From positions 16,678,501 to 16,742,500 of the forward strand of contig WPIO01000001.1 of assembly GCA_009760855.2 (NCBI GenBank): a stretch of DNA of 64,000 bases. The letters run 5' to 3'. The position numbers were made by a program, and so were the translations under genes. Below, piece by piece: positions 59,553-64,000 of this stretch. Position 1 is the first letter of the stretch, and every line of letters begins with the position of its first letter. The DNA comes from Cristatella mucedo (taxonomy: Eukaryota > Bryozoa > Phylactolaemata > Cristatellidae). Below the pieces are notes generated by a model. It was not told the origin of the DNA. It searched no databases and saw only the letters and a program-made list of their open reading frames with translations.

Positions 59553-59645
59553 CGCCGCCGCCGCCGCCGCTGCTGTCCGCGCCGCCGGCATCCGTCTCTT
59601 GGCATCCGGCTATTCTCAGTTCGTCTCTCGTCGGCGTCGAAACGG
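59553..59645 (+). promoter_or_regulatory. Possible TATA-less promoter and non-coding first exon
   Basis: After a (CCG)n tract, TATTCTCAGTTCGTC at about 59610-59624 carries a TCAGT-type initiator, and about 30 bases later GAAACG|GGTGAGTTCG contains a consensus splice donor (GTGAGT at about 59646). This would give a very short non-coding first exon 1.5 kb upstream of the secreted-peptide gene, a possible alternative start for it. Confidence 0.3.
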
Positions 59646-59649
59646 GTGA

Positions 59650-59938
59650 GTTCGAAATGCGAAGTGCGCTTCTCTCGCTTCTCGTTTGGAGGTGTTTAGA
59701 GGGTTCATCTATGAGGACGTTGCAACATATTCTCCCCCCTGCTTCCCAGTGCTTTTTTTTTAAAACGTGCTGGTGTCCAACCATAGTTTCTAATCTAGGG
59801 ACACGACATATCCGGTTCATGTCGGTTATAATTTAAGAACCTCCAATGATCTCTCCTGGGAGATGTCATAATATAACTGCTTTGGCATGTGCGCGTTTCA
59901 CCGCGATATATCTATTAAACGGCGTAAAATTAGCCTAA
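59650..59938. other. No feature recognised
   Basis: Unique-looking sequence with a T-run at 59754-59761. A minus-strand frame of 94 codons across 59536-59820 has no motif. Confidence 0.5.
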
Positions 59939-59939
59939 T

Positions 59940-60051
59940 CTGTAAAGCGGCAGAAGAGCCTTAATGCTTATCACCACCGCTTGCAGTTGGAAGTAAAGGA
60001 TCGCCCAGTGTAAGATTCAAACCCACGACCTTGGTCGTGAGCCGTTACGGC
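59940..60051 (-). mobile_element. SINE2, minus copy of an inverted pair
   Basis: AAGCGGCAGAAGAGCCTTAA, CACCACCGCTTGCAGTTGG, GGATCGCCCAGTG and TTCAAACCCACGACCTTGGT are the reverse complement of the SINE2 body. The A-box end meets the next, plus-strand copy head to head. Confidence 0.82.
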
Positions 60052-60215
60052 ATACTAGATAAGAAGGTTGCTCTTCATGATCTTGGTCCCAAGGTCATGG
60101 GTTAGAATCCTGTGGTGGGCGATCCTTCATTGCCGCTGCAACCTGTGGCGATAGCCTTGAAGGATCTTCTGCAGCTAAACAAAAAATGCTGTTAAATTAG
60201 CTTGTAAATATTTTT
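60052..60215 (+). mobile_element. SINE2, plus copy of an inverted pair
   Basis: GGCATACTAGATAAGAAGGT, TGCTCTTCATGATCTTGGTC, CAAGGTCATGGGTTAGAATC (box B), GTGGGCGATCCTTCATTGCC and AATGCTGTTAAATTAGCTTG. Full-length, moderately diverged. Confidence 0.85.
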
Positions 60216-60260
60216 GCAAGTGCGAGCGCCTTACCTCTTGCGTTATCACGGCTCTTTTTA

Positions 60261-60540
60261 TATGTGCGCGTGCGTGTGTGTGTGCGCGTGTGTGCGCGTG
60301 TGTGTGTGTGCGTGTGTGTGCGTGTTTGTGTGTGTGCGTGTTTGTGTGTGTTTGTGTGTGTGTGTGTGTGTATGCATGTGTTTGTGTGTGTGTGTGTGAA
60401 TATGTGCGTATTTGTGTGTGTGTGTGTATGTGCGTGTTTGTGTGTGTGTATGTGTGTGTACGTGCGTGTTTGTGCGTGCGTGTATGTGCGTGTGTTTGTG
60501 CGTGTTTGTGCGTGCGTGCGTGCGTATGCACGCGCGTACG
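60261..60540. repeat. (GT)n-rich microsatellite
   Basis: About 280 bases of GTGTGC, GTGTTT and GTATGT mixtures. Cys/Val- or His/Thr-rich frames on the two strands are translations of the repeat. Confidence 0.98.
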
Positions 60541-60980
60541 AGTGTTGTTCTCCGGTCCAACCTAGGCCCTCGCTCTGCGCGAGCGGCGTTAGAGGAGATT
60601 CACTTCCGCGAGCGATCAGGTAGTCGCCAGGAGGAGTCGTCGCTCACCGCCGTCGGTGCGGCGCCTCAGGCTGCCGCGCGTCGCCGGCCGCGGTCGCCGG
60701 TAGGAACGCGCGCCAGCTGCTCCGCCCACGGCGGCGCTGTTTATTCAGTCGTCGCACGCACCAGCACCGAACGGAGGCCCGCTGCCAGAAGCCGTGTCGC
60801 GGCCGACGCAGGTGTCCGCTTCGGCTGCCGCGCCCCAGCACCGGTCGATGGATAAAGCCCGATACTTATCAGCTCTTCGCGGCCATTAACTTCGATTGTG
60901 CCGGCTCGCGAGCGAGTCCAATTACTTAAAGGAATAACGAGAGTCCGGGCGCATGCTGGCCGCCGTCGCCGTCGTCTCCG
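60541..60980. other. CpG-rich upstream region of the secreted-peptide gene
   Basis: GC-rich with many CpGs; no exon supported. It contains GATA-like sites (ACTTATCAGC at 60864). Confidence 0.45.
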
Positions 60981-61006
60981 CCGGCGGCGGCGGCGGCGGC
61001 GGCGCT
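60981..61006. repeat. (GGC)n tract
   Basis: Eight GGC units preceded by CCGTCGTCTCC, in the upstream region of the secreted-peptide gene. Confidence 0.93.
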
Positions 61007-61135
61007 TGATAAGCTTTATAATACACGTGCATAAGTGATCACCCAGGCGGCCGCTGCCTTGGCGATGACGTAGTCGCGCTAGGCGCGCGCTCGGCCGCCT
61101 ATATAATGACGCTCACAGCGGCCTTCGAGCGCAGT
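61006..61135 (+). promoter_or_regulatory. TATA promoter of the secreted-peptide gene
   Basis: TATATAA at 61100-61106 is followed about 33 bases later by an initiator-like GCAGTTG (61131-61137), the usual TATA-to-start distance. Upstream lie a palindromic E-box CACGTG (61024-61029), a CRE/AP-1-like TGACGTAG (61066-61073) and a GATA-like CTTGATAAGC (61007-61016). From the presumed start to the ATG at 61221 there is no other ATG. TATA plus CRE would fit a regulated, tissue-specific gene; that last step is inference. Confidence 0.7.
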
Positions 61136-61220
61136 TGCATATACGCAGCGGACGCACCCGCCGGTCGCACGTCGGACCCCTGTCGGCTCGGCTGTCTCTT
61201 CAGAGGCTGCACACGGAGAC

Positions 61221-61284
61221 ATGGACGTGGCCCGAATGCTAGCTATTTGCCTCCTGGCGGTGATTCTCGTAGCCTACTGCCGAG
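61221..61284 (+). CDS. Secreted six-cysteine peptide precursor, exon 1
   Basis: The first ATG after the promoter opens a frame encoding MDVARMLAICLLAVILVAYC and then RG, a standard signal peptide: short polar start, hydrophobic core Met6-Ala18, small residues near the cleavage region. The coding part ends at a donor CGAG|GTACAG (61284/61285) after 21 codons plus one base (phase 1). Without splicing, the frame runs on as 300 codons of Arg/Ala-rich GC-type translation, which argues for the splice. The leader gives membrane targeting; the mature product is in exon 2. I do not recognise the family. Confidence 0.75.
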
Positions 61285-61705
61285 GTACAGCAGCGACGGC
61301 GTCCGGCTTTCCCAGACCGAGCAGCCATCCACCGCGGCTCGCGCACCCGGCGGCCGCCCTTTTCGCCACGGGAGGCTTCGCGCGCGCCGGGCAGCCGCTC
61401 GCTCGCTCACTGCGCCGTGCTTCCGCCCGCGCTCGCTGTCGGCTACCGCGACTCTTCCGCTCCATCGAGGGCGGCGGGGTCTTCTCGATCCACTCGCAGC
61501 GCGCGCGCGCGTGCTGGCGCGCGCGCTGCGAGTCTCTGGCGCCAGAGGGATCGGGGCCGCGAGCACGTGGCACCTCGCCGAGGGGTGTCCCCGCGCGGGG
61601 TGCGTTTCGGTTGCGACGGCGGTGCGGGGCGGTGCATCTACGCCTTCGCCCACGCCAGGGCTGCTCGCATCGCAAGCGGAGAGGCGCCGTGCGTCTGCGC
61701 TTTAG
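61285..61705 (+). other. Intron of the secreted-peptide gene
   Basis: A 421-nt intron bounded by GTACAG and GCGCTTTAG with a modest pyrimidine stretch (CGTCTGCGCTTTAG). Acceptors at CTCAG (61726) and CAGCAG (61729) also keep the frame and would shorten the pro-region by 7 or 8 residues. The intron is CpG-rich and holds a perfect inverted repeat at 61492-61533. Confidence 0.65.
61492..61533. repeat. Perfect 16-bp inverted repeat within the intron
   Basis: The arms ACTCGCAGCGCGCGCG (61492-61507) and CGCGCGCGCTGCGAGT (61518-61533) flank 10 bases. Its GC alternation could extrude as a hairpin or form Z-DNA. Confidence 0.92.
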
Positions 61706-61962
61706 GAGCGCTCGTCAGACGCTCAGCAGCAGCGGGCGACGCTCAAGACGTCACCGCCGCAGCCGCCGCCGAATCGTCGCTGTCTCGGAAGCTGTTCAAG
61801 CGATGGAACCCGGACAAGTACATGCAAGGCTCGCGAGCGTGCTCGTTCACCAGCCAGTGCTGGAGCGACGACATGTGTCGCGTGCGCCACGGCGAAAAGG
61901 CCGTCTGCGACTTCAACCCGCGCTGCGGCTCCTTCTGCTCGCTCAGCAAAGCCCGGAAGTAG
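61706..61962 (+). CDS. Secreted six-cysteine peptide precursor, exon 2
   Basis: Joined to exon 1 the product has 106 residues. Residues 23-50 form an Ala-rich pro-region. SRKLFKR (48-54) contains a dibasic Lys-Arg site. The predicted mature peptide starts at Trp55 (WNPDKYMQGSRA) and contains six cysteines at 67, 73, 79, 89, 95 and 99, spaced C-x5-C-x5-C-x9-C-x5-C-x3-C, ending in SLSKARK and a stop. The signal peptide, dibasic site and even number of closely spaced cysteines are typical of secreted disulfide-rich peptides such as hormones, defence peptides or protease inhibitors. The spacing fits no family I can name, so function is left open. The open frame outside the exon continues upstream only as GC-rich filler, and the Cys-rich part has a markedly less biased composition. 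Confidence 0.75.
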
Positions 61963-62329
61963 CGAGCGAAACCGCGGCTGACGTGCGGCCGCCGCGCGGC
62001 CGCCGCGCGAGCCCGCTCCGCGCTCCGTCGCCGCGCTTCTCGGAAGCCGTCGTAGCCGCCGTCCTCGTCTGGCCACCGCAGCCGCGTGAGAAGGGCGAGC
62101 GGCCAGTGCGGACTCGCGCGCGCTTGCCGAGCGCGCGCTCGCTGTCGCGCCTCGATGCTCGAGGAGGAGCAGGCCGGCCATGGTCCAAGCGCTCTCTCTC
62201 TCCGCGTGCGTCGCGACGCGGCCTGCGAGCGCCCGTCCGCGCTCCGCCTGCGCCTCTGCATTTTCTGCACGCCGCCGGCGCCGCCGCGGCAGCGAACCGA
62301 CGCGCGGTGCATATTTGACGTTCATATTT

Positions 62330-62335
62330 ATTAAA
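62330..62335 (+). terminator. ATTAAA polyadenylation signal
   Basis: ATTAAA in TTCATATTTATTAAACCCG, the only AT-rich island for several hundred bases, lies 368 bases after the stop of the secreted-peptide gene. ATTAAA is the commonest variant of AATAAA. Confidence 0.55.
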
Positions 62336-62339
62336 CCCG

Positions 62340-62427
62340 TGGAAGCAGCAGCTACACGCTTGACAATCGGTCGGTCAGTCGGAACGGGGCCGGAGGGCCG
62401 CACGCGCCGGCCTGCAGCTAGCGGCGA

Positions 62428-62459
<32 letters not shown>

Positions 62460-63238
62460 ACGCTTGCGCGCTGACTCAAGGTCGTCGCTGGTGGTCGTAT
62501 GTGGGTGCTGGTCACTACGCGGAAAGCGTCGGCACTCGGCTGGCGCCACTCACGCGCGCGGGGCCTCGTGCGGCTCGGCGGCGGCGGCGAGCGCGTGCGC
62601 AGCAGCTGCGCTTTAGGCCGCGCGCGGCGTCGGGATCGCCAGCACACTTCTCTCGCTGCCCCCGTGCCAGCTGCAACGTTAGCGCCGATTCTGCGGCGAG
62701 CTGAAATGGACGGCGGAAGCGAGAAGCCAGCCGCCTCGCCGGCTGCTTGGGGGGGGGGCGGCCTGCATTTCTGCGGTGGCTTTCCGCTTCCTCTCGGCTT
62801 CGTGCTGGTCGTAATTGGCGGCACGCAACCGGCGCGCCGGGCCGATGCTGAAACCGCCGCCGTGGGCGCGCGCGCGTGCATTAGTCCACGGGATACACGA
62901 GCGCGACGTGGCTAGTCCCGGATACGGAAGAGCGCATCGGTCGGGGTCAGTTAGAGGAGGGCGGCAGGCCGGTTGCCCCTTAAGTGCGGCGACGAGCGGC
63001 GCTGCTGCGTCGCTGGCGTAGCCAGGTGCAGCGCGTCGTGGCCAGCGCGTCCGAGCTGCGCGCCGCTGCGATGCGGGCTGTCCTCTGAGAGATCGCAAAG
63101 AACTCGCCATGACTGGCTAAGCAGCTCGCCGCGGGTGTCGGCGACAGGCGGCTGTTCCGTCACGTCGCGCGCGGGAACTTGGCTTGTTGACGCCGGAAGC
63201 TCGCAGGCAGCAGAGCTGGCTGCTGTACACTAGATGAA
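62340..63238. other. CpG-rich DNA, no gene recognised
   Basis: Many overlapping open frames on both strands, all Arg/Ala/Pro-rich as expected from GC content. No motif or convincing splice site. Confidence 0.45.
62429..62459. repeat. (CTG)n trinucleotide repeat
   Basis: About ten uninterrupted CTG units just downstream of the putative polyadenylation site. Confidence 0.97.
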
Positions 63239-63239
63239 C

Positions 63240-63345
63240 AGAACGAGTAATAATAGCAATAATGATGCTAGTAATATCAATAGCAATAATAATAGCAATT
63301 ATAGTTGTGGGCAGAGCGCCCTAAGAGAACGGGAGCTTGCCCTAG
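63240..63345 (-). mobile_element. Worn LINE B or SINE1 tail
   Basis: AATAATAGCAATAATGATGC (ATT-type microsatellite on the minus strand) followed by GAGCGCCCTAAGAGAACGG and GGAGCTTGCCCTAGG. Diverged but in the right order for the shared hairpin tail. Confidence 0.6.
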
Positions 63346-63623
63346 GAACTTGGCGTACGTGCTGGAGAGGAAGCGCGTTAATTGTCTAATGACACGAACG
63401 CCATTTCAGCACGCACGCAGCTAACCATTCAAAAGCCGAGTCACTCGGAACCGGAAAATGCCGCGCAGAAGCGGTGGGCTTTTGAGCTACCTTTTAAAGG
63501 TCGTCAAGTCAGGGAATGCTTTGCTGTCAGTCGAGAGCGAGTTCCTCGCTTTGGATGCTCGCTAACTGAAAACGCGGTATCCTGAGGATTTGAGACTGGT
63601 TGTTCGAGTGACAGCTGAAGACA

Positions 63624-64000
63624 AGAGAGAGAGAGAGAGAGTGAGAGAGAGAGAGAGAGAGATACAGAGAGAGGGAGAGAGAGGAGAGGAAAGACAGACA
63701 GACAGACACAGAGACAGACAAAGACGGAGACAGAGACAGAAACAGAGACAGAGTGAGAGACCAAGACGGAGACAGAGACAGAGATAGAGACAGAGACAGA
63801 CAGACATAGACAGAGTGAGAGAGAGACAGAGACAGGGATAGAGACATAGACATAGACATGGACAGAGACAGAGTAAGAGACAAAGACAGACAGAGAAAGA
63901 GACATAGATATAGACAGAGACAGGGACAGAGTGAGAGACAGAGACAGAGATAGAGACAGAGACAGACAGAGACAAAGACAGAGTGAGAGAGACAGAGACA
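63624..64000. repeat. (GA)n/(GACA)n low-complexity array, runs off the window
   Basis: Pure GA at about 63626-63661, then AGACAGAC, GAGACAGAGATA and GACATAGACA variants to the window end. Ser/Val/Leu frames on the minus strand are artefacts. Confidence 0.97.

Noticed and set aside
60264-60623. Cys/Val-rich frames of up to 147 codons
   Set aside because: Translation of the (GT)n array.
61221-62318. Unspliced 365-codon frame from the peptide gene's ATG
   Set aside because: Only the first 21 codons look like protein (signal peptide). The rest is GC-type filler, and the six-cysteine region lies in a different frame, reached by splicing.
61723-62403. 226-codon minus-strand frame over the peptide gene
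   Set aside because: Arg/Ala-rich shadow of GC-rich DNA, antisense to the supported exon 2.
1-64000. CRISPR array or bacterial operon
   Set aside because: The tandem arrays have no unique spacers, and the window has introns, SINEs and LINEs, so it is not prokaryotic.

Overview
This is eukaryotic, metazoan-type genomic DNA, very probably from an invertebrate with a large, repeat-rich and gene-poor genome. The reasons are: no operons or long open frames; many degraded non-LTR retrotransposon (LINE) copies with L2/CR1-type ends; tRNA-derived SINEs; a decayed hAT transposase; long (GA)n/(CT)n, (GT)n and (AT)n arrays; and one compact intron-containing gene with a TATA promoter. The sequence alone does not fix the phylum. 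A TCAGT-type initiator is compatible with an arthropod but does not prove it.

Layout. From 1 to about 33 kb the window is a graveyard of two LINE families. Family A has an RT fragment with a YADDTQ motif and a tail ending in ATTAC-like repeats. Family B has a hairpin tail around GCGCC...GGCGC and a TTA-repeat end. Two SINE families are interspersed. SINE1 carries tRNA-like A and B boxes and ends in the same hairpin tail as LINE B, so it looks like a parasite of that LINE. SINE2 has a different body. From 33.7 to 36.9 kb comes a GC-rich block with (CT)n, (GA)n, (CG)n and (GGC)n arrays. From 38.4 to 41.5 kb two minus-strand LINE copies abut, and one holds a 1.3-kb minisatellite of 31-bp units open in all three forward frames. 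From 44.3 to 48.1 kb is a second GC/CpG-rich block with a (GA)n array, a (GCC)n tract, a (CAGG)n array and one weak candidate first exon. At 48.8 kb eight 30-bp tandem units each carry a TATATAAA box. From 49.9 to 52.1 kb lies the broken hAT transposase on the minus strand, itself hit by a LINE A tail. From 58.9 to 63.2 kb is a third CpG-rich block.

The one convincing protein gene is in this last block (about 61.1-62.3 kb): TATA box, initiator-like site, a signal-peptide exon, a 421-nt intron, and a second exon encoding a dibasic cleavage site followed by a small six-cysteine domain, then an ATTAAA signal. The model predicts a 106-residue secreted precursor. I do not recognise its family; it is the best candidate for something undescribed.

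Almost all other open frames are low-complexity translations, repeat shadows or chance frames. Nested insertions give a relative chronology: LINE B tail into SINE2, SINE1 into LINE B, LINE A tail into hAT.
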